Shown: positions 47,143 to 60,240, counted from the stretch's first letter. The stretch: DNA of 64,000 nucleotides from Amyelois transitella (GCF_032362555.1 NC_083514.1:4945001-5009000); one strand, 5' to 3'. Made by a program: numbers and translations. The notes: generated from the letters alone by a model not told the origin.

Positions 47143-50100
47143 CTATTTACGGCTTATAATCGGCGGTAGTTGCGAGACTATATTCTCGGGAAGAATTTCT
47201 ACGGTAACTGCTTCATCGTCGGCTATCCAGTGGAAATCCGCCAAGTACTGGAAAAAACAATATTGATATTATTCGTTGGAGATAAGAAGAAAAATGTGAT
47301 TTTGTTTCTGCTTACTCCTCCGGGAAGAGGCGTGATTACGTTATAATGATATGTATTTATATAATTAGGAAAAATATAAGGACTAGAAAGTGGTAAGTAC
47401 AGTGAATGAAAAGTCGCAAATCATAAGTAGTAGTTACAGCGTAACAGTAATTTTAAAATGAAATTTTACCTTTATTGGAACTACTTTGAATGCCACATTC
47501 TTCTTTTCTCCTTTCGATTTCCTTTTCGATTGAGGTTCGCTGTTTTCAACCTGAAAAATAAATTATATAAAATTGGATTTTTTTTTACTACGGGGGATGC
47601 CATATGAAATTTTTATTATGTGCAAAAAATCTCTTGATACGATTAAGAACTTAATACCCATACATTGAATGACACAACCTGAAAAAATATTTTCTTCAAA
47701 TTAAAATATGAGTGCGAATAAACCTTAATGGTGACAAAATGGAGTCTAAGGTAATAATAGTATTATCAGTTTAAGTTACAGCGATGTCCTTGGGCAGAAG
47801 TTTAAATTTTGTGTGGTGTGAAAATGTTCGAGCGGTTGAGCCTAACAGAACGCAATATTTGAAACCGCGAAGAATTTTAAGTTTAATGTCCTTGTAATAA
47901 AGTCGTTATTTTTTTGAGTTTTCATTCGGTTGGAATAAACTAATGGCGAGGCAACTTATAAACGTAGTAGTACATACATACATATAATCACATCTATATC
48001 CGTTGCGGGGTAGACAGAGCCAACAGTCTTAAATATAATTTCAGGCAACATTCAGCTGTTTAGCTTTGGCCAGCCCTTACAATAAGAATCCCAAGTTTAT
48101 AAGCGTTTTACGACATCCACGGGAAAGAGATGGAATGGTTCTATGTTCTATATATACGCTCAGGCGCTCCCAGCCGACACTCACCGGCCCCCTCTCCAGC
48201 ACCCACAGCGAGGTCTCGTCCCGGAACACGAGCGCGGCGCGGCGCGGGTGTGCGCTCACTGCCGTCACGGCCGAGCTGCGCGAGTACCACTCCGGGGGTA
48301 AGGCTGTGTTCAGCCATTCCGTGAATTTTTTATTCACCAATTCATATTCTACCACCTGTAATCAACCAATAATAAATCTAAATATGTTATTTAAAAAATG
48401 AGACTGTGGTGTGTATGGTGAGCACATGGTATTTCCGAAATTTCCATGGAAGCCAAAATTAACGGGATTTTTAATTTTACGCAGACCATAACCTAGTACG
48501 TATACTCAAGATGTATGCTGTTCGGTCTGAGCCTTAATGATCGCCAACCTCTACGAAGACGAAAACAGAAGATAATTAACAATTCCTTCTTTAACGTTAG
48601 TATCGACATGTTTCTTCCTTCAAATTTATTTTGATACTTAAAAGTGAACGACTCGTCTCTCGTACAATGCTGTCGATAGCTGCGTTAACAGTTTTCTGTT
48701 ATTTAAGAGAAAAGTGCTACTAGTGTGTTGCCCCTTCTTCTACTTCTTAAATTTATGTATGAACAAGTTATGCAATCGTCGTTAGGTACTATTTTGTGCC
48801 ACAGAGTTACTTATAATACTGTTTCCGTTTGTAACAATGAACAGCTAAATTAAACAGAAAACAAAAACAATATTACCTTTTGATCTACATAAGCCACTAT
48901 GAGGCTATCTCTATCACTGTCGATGGTAAGCGCCGACGGCAGGCATTTGTACGTCGGCAGGGTGACGTAATGCTCGAACTTGTGCTCGCCTTTCGTGAAT
49001 ACCACTATGGAGCCCATTGTATCTGCTAACACCAAATATATTGTGCCAGCTGCCGTCTTCTTGGATATATAAAGATGTATGATAGAGGAAGATTTTAAAT
49101 CTGAAAAGGAAATATAACTCAATTTAAGCAATGTATGTTTTGGTATTTGCTTGAATAGGTTTTACGCTTTGATTTCTTTGACCAGATAATTAAGTGTTAA
49201 TTTCAATAGGTACATACTACACTACAGCGCAAATTTTTATTTTGAAATTTTATGCTCTTTACCATGTTTACTCCTTACCTAAAGGTAAAATTGAAAATGT
49301 TGAGAGTGTGATTATTAATTCTGTTTCAAATATATATTTCTGTCATTTACACATAGAGAGAGTGGTCAAAAATCCTGAAAATAATTATAATTCAAGGAAA
49401 GGGCACTTACGTTTTTGTATATTGATAGTCTGTACGACGGTGGCGCCAGCTAGTGAATCCACTTGTAAAATGTACAATGTACCTGCATTGTGCACAGCCA
49501 TAGTGAAGGAGTCTTCTGTGAACGCTATGTGGTCGCAAGTCGGTGGGAGGCCGTTTAATATCATTTTAGATAAAGACGTGTTTGTTTGTTCTTCATCCTG
49601 TGACAAAACAAATGTATAAATTTTAGTTCAAAAATATATGAATAATTTACATGCTTAACATTTCATAAAGGTAGTCTTATTTCTCATTTAAAGCTAGTGA
49701 AAATAACTACATATGCAAAATATTGCAATGTTCAGAGAAAGCCATATCAGGATATAGAGTGGGTAAGCGCAATCGTTTCTGTTTTCTGCAGTGTTGTCCA
49801 CACAACTTTATATCCATAGCCCCACAGCTATAATCAACATTATTTACAGCATCTTACTACATGATCATTATATTAAATAAACATCTTATTCTTAACTTCG
49901 ACAAATACAAAATAATTTAACTTACAGTTTCTAGTTTAAGCATTCTGATGTCACTATCTGTGGCATATACAATGTATTCGCCAGTTGGGGAGAACTCACA
50001 GCACCTTATCTGCTTTTGTCCTTTTGTTTTAATTGACACAAGCTTCAGAGGATTATCCACCAACTTCAAACTCCTTGTTTCTTTGCTAATGGCCATGCTC

Positions 50101-52060
50101 GCTTTGTTCAAGATGTCAATTCTGGAGTCTTCTTCTGTCTTAGAATTATTGTTGTCCTTACTTTCTACAATTTCTTGTTTATTTATATTATCAAACAGAA
50201 CTTTACCATTTTGATTAGTAGCAAACATCCCCAGTTTCCATACTTCTAAATGTTTGTTGTATCTGAAATTTTTTTTTAGTTTCAATGTGGTATATATTTG
50301 ACAACTTTCGGCTAAATAAGTAAATAGGCCAAATCCAGACATCCATTTCATATATTAATTCGCACAGATATTGATCATCGGAACATGACACATATACATA
50401 GTACCAAGTACCTTAATACATGTTATTTTGGGAAATATTTAATTAAGTGTACCTCTAGAATACATAAGAAATTTACATGGCAAACATATCTCTAAATACA
50501 GTGCTGTGTATTTGTTGGTCAGTCAGTCTCTTTTTTATATTTTAGATTATTCACCTCAGTAAAAGAAGTTTCTTTTTAGCACAAACAGATGATCTTGGCG
50601 CTGGTATCATGTGTGGTATCCTCATCACCCATTTAGGAGGGTAACTGGACAGTGTTAAATACCCATCCACTCCCACTGATATTAATTTATTATCTTTGTA
50701 TTCCAAAGCTCTGTAAAAGATACAAACACATATAAAGTATTAATATTGTCATGAAACATTTTGAAAAAGGCTTGTTCTAGAATAACTCAATTTCTTCATA
50801 TGAATACTGCATATTAGAACAAAAAGATCAATCAACCTAGTGTATAAAGAACCTGAAAAAGTGTGTTAAGTTTGTCTTACTCAAATAATCTAAAGGCTTA
50901 ATATCCCAAAAGTAAATTTCTTACCGCACATCATGCTCGTGAATATGCCTCTGGAAATGTTTGACCCACTGTGGTCCTGTCTGTTTGTTATCGACCTTTA
51001 TGAAGCTTGTTATAACTGGGTCCACCCCACTAAAATACAGACTTTTCTCATCATCTGATATGGCTATGGACAGAATATCAGCTTTGTGAGTTGAATATGA
51101 TTCTATCTGAAACAGGAAAAAATAATAATTGAGGGTAATTTACTCATTAATGACATACAGTTTTTTAATATGTATATATAGCCTCCAAGTAATACTATAA
51201 ATTTATCAACTGTTGCTTCTAATAAAAATATTTTACCTGCTCTCCAAGATTCCCATCCCAAAATGTAAGTCGACCATGGCTATCTCCAGACACAAGAATA
51301 TTATCAGCTAAAATTGCAAGACACCACACTATAGTCTCTTTGCCTCTCCGGCTGACATTCATACGGCTGATAGCATACCCAGTGTTTACATTCCAAACTC
51401 TAATGGTATTGATGGATCCTAATGGGGAATTAAAACATAAATATTAAAATCATGTGACAGTCAAAATGATATTTCACCAAAATAAACAGTATATAATACC
51501 TGTAGCCAGAATGTTTCCCGCACTATTAAATTTACAACACATTATTCTACCTTCTTGTTTATCAAACAATTTTTGGTAAACAATGTCATCATTTTCCACA
51601 TTATACAAATTCACATAGCCTTGCTCAGTACCTACAGCTACTGTGGTGTTGTCAGAATTCACATCTAGACACCATGCAGCATATCCAGTAAGAAAAACTG
51701 TAGTTTTCACACATGACCTATCTAAGTCCCATTCAACTAAAGCACCTCCAAGACCAGTGGATAATAATCTATTGTTTACCCACCCCAAAGCTTCAACCGA
51801 TCCGTTTTCAACACCAGGTATAAATTTTATCAAATAAGGAGCATGTGCTAAGTCCCATATTTCAATTGATGCATCCCCTCTGCAAATAAAAATGTGTATT
51901 AGTTATGTAGTATTAATTTCATAAAACAAAACATGAATACAACCCCACACTATACTAACCTCGCGATAGCAATTTGTTTCTTTATCGTGTTATAAGACAC
52001 ACAATTTATCAATTCAGGTTTTGGGTTATAGTAACGTACTCTATGAACTTTGCTAGCCAT
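47143..52060 (-). CDS. UTP4/cirhin homologue, WD40 protein of the SSU processome
   Basis: Eleven minus-strand exons join in phase: 52060-51960, 51879-51500, 51418-51237, 51106-50925, 50710-50555, 50262-49926, 49597-49411, 49100-48877, 48355-48185, 47550-47470 and 47247-47143, for 701 residues against 686 in human UTP4. The start MASKVHRVRYYNPKPELINC matches the cirhin N-terminus (KVHRVRFFN). Further shared features are SIEIWDL, VEALGWVNNRLLSTGL, DKQEGRIMCCKFNSAG, HLEVWKLG followed by an insert, SIKTKGQKQIRCCEFSPTGE, and a C-terminal PENIVSQLPPIISRK like the human IIAQLPPPIKKK. UTP4 is a tandem WD40 propeller protein of the t-UTP/UTP-A complex, which binds the nascent 18S rRNA precursor in the nucleolus. 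All exons are intact; the gene appears functional. Intron 9 carries a SINE-like fragment (47974-48140). Confidence 0.96.
47974..48140 (-). repeat. SINE-like element fragment in a UTP4 intron
   Basis: A TATG-type tail (complement), GGGGTAGACAGAGCCAACAG, TTCAGCTGTTTAGCTT and AATAAGAATCCCAAGTTTAT precede GACATCCACGGGAAAGAGAT. It stops about 45 bases short of the exon ending at 48185, on its 3' side. Confidence 0.75.
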
Positions 52061-52844
52061 TTTGTAAATGTTAACAATTCAAAAATATACTGATCGGTTT
52101 ATTCACCGCGACTCAGGGTGCGCCATTGAGGAGACAAGACAAGACTACCCAAATCAAATTATCAAAACCACATGTTCAAAATGTCAGACTGCCTGACGCT
52201 GTCAGTTTAGTTAGTCAATTACGGGTTGTTTTTTCTTTTCTTCGTTTTGGCAATCAAACAAATTTCAAACTTCAAACTTCAAACTTTTATTTGCATAATT
52301 TTTTCGCCAGTGTCTAGTTTTAGTCAATTCATGGACTGTAAGTGTTCAAAATTACCGACTACTTGCGACTAGAGATGGAAAAAATTGCTTAAAAATTAAA
52401 ACATTGTTAAGTATATATAGTCGTCAGTCGCGCGCACGCTGCACTGTGCCGAGAAAGTTACGAAGTCAACGAGTAAATCAATTCATTGTCCACAATATAT
52501 GATAGAGTGAAAATCCACAACATCGAGAGGGTGGGATAATCGACCACAGGATCTCCTAAACTAGAACTCGACTAAAACCACACCATGTGTCACTGTCAGT
52601 GTCAGTGTTTGGTACTTATTATCATTCATCATTCTTTCTTTTTCATTCATTTGATGTTGCGCTTGTCAATTGTGCAAAGAAAGAAAAGAAATATATAGTG
52701 AAATAAAATGCGAGTGAATTTGATTTCTCTTTGTGTTTATCTAAAATCTTGAAATTCTTCGGTAAAGTTGACGGGAGTCCCCTAAATATATCTACAGATT
52801 TTTGTATTCACAACAACTTTTAATAATTTAGTGTTGTGTTGAAA
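52061..52844. promoter_or_regulatory. Divergent promoter between UTP4 and PIP4P
   Basis: The two genes start head to head 785 bp apart. The spacer contains three tandem TTCAAAC repeats leading to TTTTATTTGCA (a retroposon-like tail, about 52258-52300), a GC-rich GTCGCGCGCACGCTGCACTG block at about 52428-52447, and a pyrimidine-rich CATTCTTTCTTTTTCATTC leader before the PIP4P start. No TATA box could be placed with confidence. Confidence 0.55.
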
Positions 52845-55800
52845 ATGGGTGATGGACAAAGCGAAACGCAACCCTTGCTGAAAGATGGTAAATCACTTTT
52901 TATTCCTAATTATTTTGTTGTTTTGTCATCTTATGACTCTATTTAATTCTTTATATAACTACTGAACATTGATGACTTATTCCTGCGATATATCAAAGAT
53001 CAAGCGAACATACCTAAATGTTATTCAAAGCAAATACATTAGATGTTGTGTAATTAAATTTTGCTGTTACTTGTTTGTTACACGCAATCAGTTGTTGTCT
53101 AGTAGTCAAACCAAAACTTCCTTGAATTTTTCAACAGAAGTGAATGTAAGCGTCATATCGCCAATTGGTCCTGATGAGTTGCCACCACCGTATCATCAGA
53201 CTGGGCTGCCCATGGTGACATGTCGCGTGTGCCAGGCAATGATAGACATTTCAGGGAAAAGAGAGCAACACGTTGTAAAATGTTCTGAATGCAATGAAGC
53301 CACGGTGAGTAGTACTTACTAAATTAACTGCATATGGTCTGACAACCTTTTAGGCCTAACAATTACTCTCTTTAGGTATGTATGTTTAGTTAAACTCCAG
53401 GGTTCTATGATTAGAGAGTTACTGAAAATCTTATTGTAAACATTGACACTAATTAGATTTGTAATGAGTCATGCATTTATGTTTTGTTTAATACAAATTA
53501 AGTATAAGAGGCAAGTTTATTTGCTATGTAATGAGTAAAAATGAATTCATACTCTTTAAAACTTTTAGCTGAATGTGACATTGTTATTGATTGATTAAAC
53601 TTCTATTATTATTCAAGAGTTTTTATATTATGGCTTGAGCATCGTGATAGCAGGATAAAATGATAACTAAGGCATAGGTGTAAAAAAGATTGACTCTATG
53701 TACTCACTTTGTTAAGTAATTATTATTTTTTTATAATTGTTATTTATCGGCCTCTGTGGCACAGCAGTAGTACGCTTGTCTGTGACACCAGAGGTCCGGG
53801 GTTCAAATTCCAGCCAGGGTATAATGAGAAAATTACTTTTTCAGATTGGCCTGGGTCTTGGAAGTTTATCTATATAAGTATCTATTATAAAATATAGTAT
53901 TGTTGAGTTAGTATCTCGTAACACAAGTCTCGAACTTACTTCGAGGCTAAGTCAATCTGTGTAATTTGTCCTGCATATATTTATTTATTTTTCCAGCCTA
54001 TTCGGAATGCCCCTCCAGGGAAAAAGTATGTGCGTTGTCCTTGTAATTGTCTACTCATTTGCAAGACATCATCGCAGCGGATTGCATGTCCCAGGGCAAA
54101 TTGCAAAAGGATTATCAACTTGGCACCTTCCCCGGTGACACCACCAGTCCCAACATTGCCCGGCATGTGCAGGGTCATTTGTGCGCACTGTCAGGATACA
54201 TTCTTGGTATGTAAACATACAATTTACATACTAATATTATATTATTGATGTGAATGCGAATGTGTGCAGGTCGCGACATGCGTCGGCGGTGAGTCGTACG
54301 GCACATGCGCGGAGTGTACTCTGATAAATCGTCTCGTAACACCAGAATTCTTAATCTCCTATACAACATTCTCCATAACCCCTCTTACCCATCCTACCTG
54401 AGCGAAATTTTCTTACAAAAACCCACTTGACGCGCCTTGTAGATCGCACCGCAGACTTCTACTGGAATTGCCACAGCATAGTACTGCTTCATACAGCCAC
54501 TCGTTTTCTGTCCATGCTGTCAGATTGTGAACTGTTTACCGCCAGATGTATGTAATAGTAATTAGGTTATTAGTAATTAGGCTTTATCAGGTTTTAAGAG
54601 GGGAGTGAGAGAACACTACCTGTCGTTGTTGTCGTGATGCATCCACTATTCATTTATATCGTATTTATATTATATTATATTGTATTCATACCGCCGAGCT
54701 TGCATGAAGAGAGTTATGATTGTGGATGAAGTAAAGGAAGTATGCAGAGATCGTGGCAAGTGGAAATAGGTAGTAGTAAAGTAGTAGGTAGAGTAGTGTA
54801 TATATATTTGTTACTTTATGATAATATGTTTTAGGTTTATTAATATCAGTAAGTTTATGTAAGTTTATATCTTAATTATTAGGTATGTACACAAGCCAAT
54901 GCCTTTCTTTACTTTCCTGTCGTGGGCCTGCTGGAAGAAATTTCTCTAGGAATAAGTAGTGCCCTTGTTCTGAATTTCTCTTTATTTTAAGTTATTTTTT
55001 TCTTTTTTTCCTTGTACATAAATATATTAATAAAAATAAATTGACTGATCTGGCCCTGAAATATTTAAGTGCTCTCCCAGCTAGCGTTCAGAGTGAATAG
55101 TTAATCAGTGCAGCCGGGCTTATATATCAGCCACTGCGAAATCGCCTTACGGGAGAGAAGACAGCAAAATTACTATTCTTAAAATATAATATACCTTTGC
55201 TAAAATTTGAATATTGAATAAACCGAAAAAACAAGAAATATAGAAGTAAATTTACCAGTAATATTTAAATTTGTCGTTTTGTCGTTTTTAGTGTACCTAC
55301 CGCTAAATTGTTAAATATTAAAAAAAAACTTACTTCAATGTAACGTAAAAACCTTCCTAGCATTCGTACTCGCAATCGCATTCGCAAATTCGCATTACGA
55401 AACATTCGCTTTCGCGAATGCGACGAAAGTGACATTCGTGACATCCCTAATCTAAACCATTGAACTATACTCCATGAAATTTTGCTTAAAAACGAAATGG
55501 GCACTTTTCATGTGTATGAACCCACAAGCCACAAATCTTAGCTAAGTAGTATTCGTAATAATCTGGGAATCCTGCTCAAAATGAAGTTTTATTATTTTAT
55601 TGAGTTCCATAAGTTTTATATACTTCCTTTCTGTTCTGTATTCTGCTGTTAAGATATTTTCAAGACGAGTGAGAAACAGAATCATTTGAGCTTGCACTCA
55701 CCACCTGATATCTTCCTTACCGTTACATTACATCAGACAATTTGAGGACAAACACAAAAACCTTCCTGGGAAAGCCCTCTTTCCAAACTAGAATAAAATC

Positions 55801-56898
55801 CGTCCACACTTTCAGAGGTTAGCACATATGTAAATTCAGACACAGAAAATAGGGGGACTTTATAATATGTAGTGATATAAAGATCAATAAAGTCTACATA
55901 TCAAGTCTATAAATAATACACTTCTCGTGCAAAATAATTACCCCCCAACCAATAGTTTATTGTTGTAATTTTGTGATGGACCAGTGATTAAGCCTACAAT
56001 GGCACTTCAGTAGTGTTGATCACTTTATTGTTTGAACTTGCATGACACAATTAAATCGATTATAATACATTTAGTTGTAATCAAAACAATCAGAGTAATA
56101 TATGACAAATTATATGTCGCCATCTTGCACCGGACACTATTTTCTGCTGTAAAGCTTTCAAATGAAATCCTCCTGGCTTTCAGTTCCAGTTCCATCGTCA
56201 CCTCTCTGGAGAGGGGCCTAGGGTAAGCGTTTGACCATGGATCCTGGAATGGGTAAGTCAGGTTTTAACACGAAGCTACTCCCATCTGACCACCGCATAC
56301 TTAGCAAGTAAACTTTACCCATATTGGATATGGATCCAATACTGGATGGCTAACCATGGGGTTAGCCATCCAGTTGCCTGAATGGGCAGGTTTCCCCACG
56401 ATGTTTTCCCTCACCATAAGAGCATCGGTTAGTATTCATTTATTCATTATAATATATAATTCATAGAAAAGAGTCATTGGTACATGGCCAAGGTGGGATT
56501 TAACCTGTGCCTTTCTGCATATCGCGCATTTTAACTTCGAATTGGTCACTTTCAAATCAGTTATTCTTTTTATTGTCCTGAATTCTATGGTTATAATAAC
56601 ATTCAAATTTCAGTATCAGCTACTGAAGAACGCGCCAGTACGATGCCCGCACTGCCGCAAAGTGTCGTCCGTGGGGCACCGCATGGCTCGAGTTCGTGGG
56701 ACAGTATTTGCTGTGCTCTCGCTGATATTCCTCGCGATCGCACTCGGCGTCACCCTGGGAACACTGAATGCGGCGCAGACGCACGGAGGCGGAGTCTACG
56801 TAGCCTATGTGGGAGCCTTCCTAGTTGCATTTCTACTAGGTAGCCGAGCTGTCTATTATTTTGCCATGAAAGTAAGCACAATCGAAGGCCCCATGTAA
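52845..56898 (+). CDS. Type 1 phosphatidylinositol-4,5-bisphosphate 4-phosphatase (PIP4P/TMEM55)
   Basis: Four exons join in phase: 52845-52887, 53138-53304, 53997-54206 and 56614-56898, for 234 residues. The N-terminal region is acidic and proline-rich ([10 protein letters not shown]). CRVCQAM and CSECNEAT form cysteine pairs, then [20 protein letters not shown] follows, with the family CX5R signature C-KTSSQ-R at residues 92-98. [10 protein letters not shown] and the second cysteine cluster [17 protein letters not shown] come next. Two membrane segments lie at about 169-190 and 201-223, and the protein ends [10 protein letters not shown]. The family is described as removing the 4-phosphate of PI(4,5)P2 at late endosomes and lysosomes; TMEM55B also recruits JIP4 for lysosome transport. 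The first exon starts [14 protein letters not shown], with the acidic dileucine-like ETQPLL expected of lysosomal proteins. The stop codon is embedded in a donor-like ATGTAAGT. Intron 2 ends in a SINE. Confidence 0.95.
53749..53990 (+). repeat. tRNA-headed SINE abutting the PIP4P exon 3 acceptor
   Basis: Full-length copy: GGCCTCTGTGGCACAGCAG, B box GGTTCAAATTCC, GGCCTGGGTCTTGGAAGTTT, GTATCTCGTAACACAAG and CAATCTGTGTAATTTGTC. Its tail CATATATTTATTTATTTTTC merges with the CCAG acceptor at 53993-53996, so the SINE end supplies the pyrimidine tract of that splice site. Confidence 0.85.
54207..56189. other. PIP4P intron 3, left part
   Basis: No exon of another gene was recognised. It holds the LINE-tail fragment at 54690-54775 and ordinary AT-rich DNA. 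A short block of ATTCG/GAATGCG repeats occurs at about 55360-55430. Confidence 0.5.
54690..54775 (+). repeat. LINE 3'-end fragment
   Basis: GAGCTTGCATGAAGAGAGTT, ATGATTGTGGATGAAGTAAA and GCAGAGATCGTGGCAAGTGG are the reverse complement of the tail region of the LINE at 38503-39075. Confidence 0.7.
56190..56530 (+). repeat. Dispersed repeat in PIP4P intron 3, with fold-back
   Basis: CGTCACCTCTCTGGAGAGG, ATGGATCCTGGAATGGGTAA, GGCAGGTTTCCCCACGATGT and TTCCCTCACCATAAGAGCAT match 37340-37740 in inverse orientation. Inside, 56341-56355 and 56360-56374 are perfect 15-bp reverse complements (ACTGGATGGCTAACC) with a 4-nt spacer. Confidence 0.7.
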
Positions 56899-57477
56899 GT
56901 TCAGAAACCAATATATATTGTTATTGTGATAAAATTTTTATGACTAGGGAATAATAATAATTAATTTCTCAATTCCATATTTATAGAATTATAACATAAC
57001 ATATAATTATTTGGTCTGACAACAAATTAATATATTTGTAACTTGAATATGTTGCATTAATATGTTCAAAAGTATGTACTGACGACTACACTATTTCTTG
57101 GAGAATGAACATAGCATAGAAATTAATAGTGATATAAATACATAACTTAATGTTTTAAACCTTTTTTTAAGACAAAACCTATAATTAAGATGCATACTTA
57201 CTAGTATGCTAATAGTTCTTGTGTTAAAAATATAATATGTTATTGCAAGATATGTGTGATATACATATATTCCCAATGCATGTATTATGGATCTTTTTTG
57301 AAATGAGGTTAAAATAAGAGCCAAGAAGATGGAATAGCAGATTATGTCATCTTGCATTGTGAATGCAGCAATTCTTTAATTCTTCTAAAACCCAAACAGG
57401 CATGTTTTCAAAACGTCATATCATTTGTTTTGGTCCTTTATTAATTATTAACCTTTGTAAATTGATAAGCTATTTAG

Positions 57478-57540
57478 TTTCCGGCAATGTGGAACGGGAC
57501 CTTTTTTCCTATAGGTGTTGTAGGAGGCGACTTAAGGAAA
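57478..57540 (+). repeat. Degraded SINE-like fragment
   Basis: TTTCCGGCAATGTGGAACGG and TAGGTGTTGTAGGAGGCGAC correspond to the CGGCACC and GGATGTCGTAAAAGGCGAC blocks of the family. It ends where the 54-bp palindrome begins. Confidence 0.4.
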
Positions 57541-57588
57541 AAGGCAATAATATCTAGTGCATGCACTAGATATTATTGCCTTTTTCCT
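57535..57588. repeat. Perfect 54-bp palindrome, no spacer
   Basis: 57535-57561 and 57562-57588 are exact reverse complements, centred on GTGCATGCAC; the arms contain GGCAATAATATCTAG. There is no spacer at all. Confidence 0.9.
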
Positions 57589-59751
57589 GCCCCAAACGGA
57601 TAAGTGTTCAAATGGAAAGTTGGTAATTGATTTGACAATGTTTATAAAGTTCTACTTTGTTTCTACCTATATTAAAAATGATTGTTTTCTATACATTCTA
57701 AAATAAGCAATGATTAAAAGATAAAAGCTGAACGTTGGAAGTAAATATTGGAAGTTCAGATAAGAAATTACCAAGTTCTTTTTTTTCATTAGATTCATTT
57801 GAAATATCGTATTCAATTAAACAAACAGCTTTGTAATATTATATTAATTGATTTATTTAACGGTTAGTTAGGTAGTCGCAAGCATTTAAGCATAGTAAAT
57901 TAAAATTACTGTCACACACATTCTTCCTTCAAGATTATAAAAATGCAATAATTACGAATTTACAACCGATTTTTATGGGTATATTATTTGCTCAAGTATA
58001 AAACAGTTATTTACGGACATATTTTCTCGCTTGTCAGACCTTGTGTTTCGTAATATTATAACCTAGTATGAGGCGACATTTATTTATCTTTGTTAATTCA
58101 ACAAACCAACGTTGCATTGACATTAATGCAAAATTATGTGTGGTGGTTATGTCAAAATCTGTTATACTTATTTAAAGCCTGTTAAAGATGATGCAAGTTA
58201 TTTTCTGTTCATTCAGGAGTCAGCCTTCTCATAGTTGCGTTAACAATAATAAACTGTCATAGGTTAAACATTGTAAGGAATACTAACACTTAAATTAGCA
58301 AGTAAATTATGAATGACACATCTTCAAGTTATTTGTAATTTTATTATATCTATTATCTGAATGCTATGTTAACCGCTAAAGCAATACATAGCCTTGTGCC
58401 TATTGTAATCGATATACTCTTTAAACGTGTTAAGGGGCTAGTCTGTTATTAGTTTGTTTTATTTGAAGTATTTTACTTTTCGTTAAAATTACATTTAGTT
58501 AGTTTTTATTTGTAATAGCGGTGTTGAGTGCATGAAAAAATTAATCGAAATTTGGTAAAATACATAAAACGTACCTATTTGGTTTCGTAGTTTAAATGGT
58601 TTACTCCCACAGTTTCGGCTTACTATTAAGATTAATGTTCTATTCACATGTATAACAGTGTGGCGCTCCGAAGTCTGGCCACAAACTGGTCGTGGACGCT
58701 AGAATAACAGTCAAAATGTATTAAGTGACTATACACGACTTAAGGGATCCCACACTTTTACGCGTCGCTAAAACCCGCTTTAATGTAATTATAATTTTGT
58801 GGGTAATTATTGCCTTTAAATACAAATACTTAACAGTGGGAGTGTTACATCCTCATCATTACCACGCAACTCATTTTACAGTGACTCAGTTGTGATTGTG
58901 ATTTGTAACCTCCGGGATTAATCTTTCGGCGGTACTGGTTTCTATATAATGTCATGGTGTTTCTCGCATTCGTAACCCCAGACTACGTGACTAACATAGG
59001 GGTTACAAAAGAGTGCAATTAATATTGTCCAAATAGGTAAGTACTTTAACGTGCATGTATAGTTGGACACAATCATTAATTGGCTACACTATTAAGAGTG
59101 CTAACCTGATTAAAGTATCTCAATGCAGTTGTTTCGACCACTTTTAGACTTAGAATTTGTTTAAACACATTGGATCAATCAGCTAATGAAATGATGAATC
59201 ACTAACGGTATTAAATTGGAACTTTCATGAAATTTCTAGAACAGGAGGAAATGCCGCCCCTTCGAATTGTAATATTATTTTTTATTTTAGATGTGATAAT
59301 TTTATTTTGTATTTGTTTCTAACTATTATTGTTTTAAACATTCTGTGAAACTAAGACTTAAAACATTTAGACCATTTATATTCAGTATGTAAAATTTTTG
59401 TAGATTATCATGTATTATATTTTCATGAAATGTTAGGCTTTACACATGTATTTTTAGATTTTAAGGTAATAAAATTGTATCTATTAAAAATATGTACCTA
59501 TTAGTTTTATTATATATATGTAAAAACTTTGGTTAGGAAACGAAAATGCATAAAAAAAACTGCTATACCTAATGCCATGACTGTAACACCAACTTAAAGA
59601 TAACTATTACGATGTGGTTGTTCACGAATATTGACAAAACTTTGATATACATATTTTACTTTCGCTCACTCCCTATAGTACAAATTTCTGATCTTAACCA
59701 AAAAGGTTAAGAAAATGGGAAGACAAGACATTCCTTATTTATTATTCAGAC

Positions 59752-59970
59752 GGCCTCTGTAGCGCAGCAGTAGTGCGCTTCTCTGTTACAATTCGTCCCG
59801 GGTTCGAATCCCGGCCAGGGCTGAGAAACGCCTTTCTCTGATTGGCCTAGGTCTTGGATGTTAATCTATCTAAGTATATACTATAAAATATAGTATCGTT
59901 GAGTTAGTATCTCGTAACTTCAAGGCTAACTCAATCTGTGTAATTTATCCCGTATGCATTTATTTATTAT
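59752..59970 (+). repeat. tRNA-headed SINE
   Basis: GGCCTCTGTAGCGCAGCAG head, perfect B box GGTTCGAATCC, then the family body ending CAATCTGTGTAATTTATCC and a TTTATT tail. Confidence 0.9.
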
Positions 59971-60044
59971 TATTTATTCCCTATCAACATTCGTGAATAA
60001 GTGTGATGACTAATGTGGATGACGTATATTGTACTTATTAGCCC

Positions 60045-60240
60045 TAACCCGCAGCTTCGCCCGCGCGAAATAATCGCCACCTACAAAGGAATACAGGTTT
60101 ATCACAAATCCTATATGGGAGCTATAGTTTTTACAGAGATAAAAGGTACCTACTAAGCTACCCTATGTCCTATATCATATATGCGATATTTCAAGATTGT
60201 TTCGAATTAATTCTATCTCTGCTATAAAGTGAAGTGTATT
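60045..60240 (+). repeat. Dispersed retroposon end
   Basis: CCCGCAGCTTCGCCCGCGCG, AATACAGGTTTATCACAAAT and GCTACCCTATGTCC are the well-known CCCGCGGCTTCGCCCGCG-type arthropod repeat, truncated on the right. Confidence 0.65.

Larger units (their letters stand above)
56899..59751. other. AT-rich spacer after PIP4P
   Basis: No gene was recognised. It contains a 54-bp palindrome (57535-57588). The part 57,600-59,500 is unusually free of recognisable repeats and could include an extended PIP4P 3' UTR; an AATAAA at about 59468 is a possible poly(A) signal. This is inference. Confidence 0.4.

Noticed and set aside
47146-47165. Continuation of the small plus-strand gene past 46538
   Set aside because: The stop TGA at 46536-46538 is in the proven phase and the next exons belong to UTP4 on the other strand.
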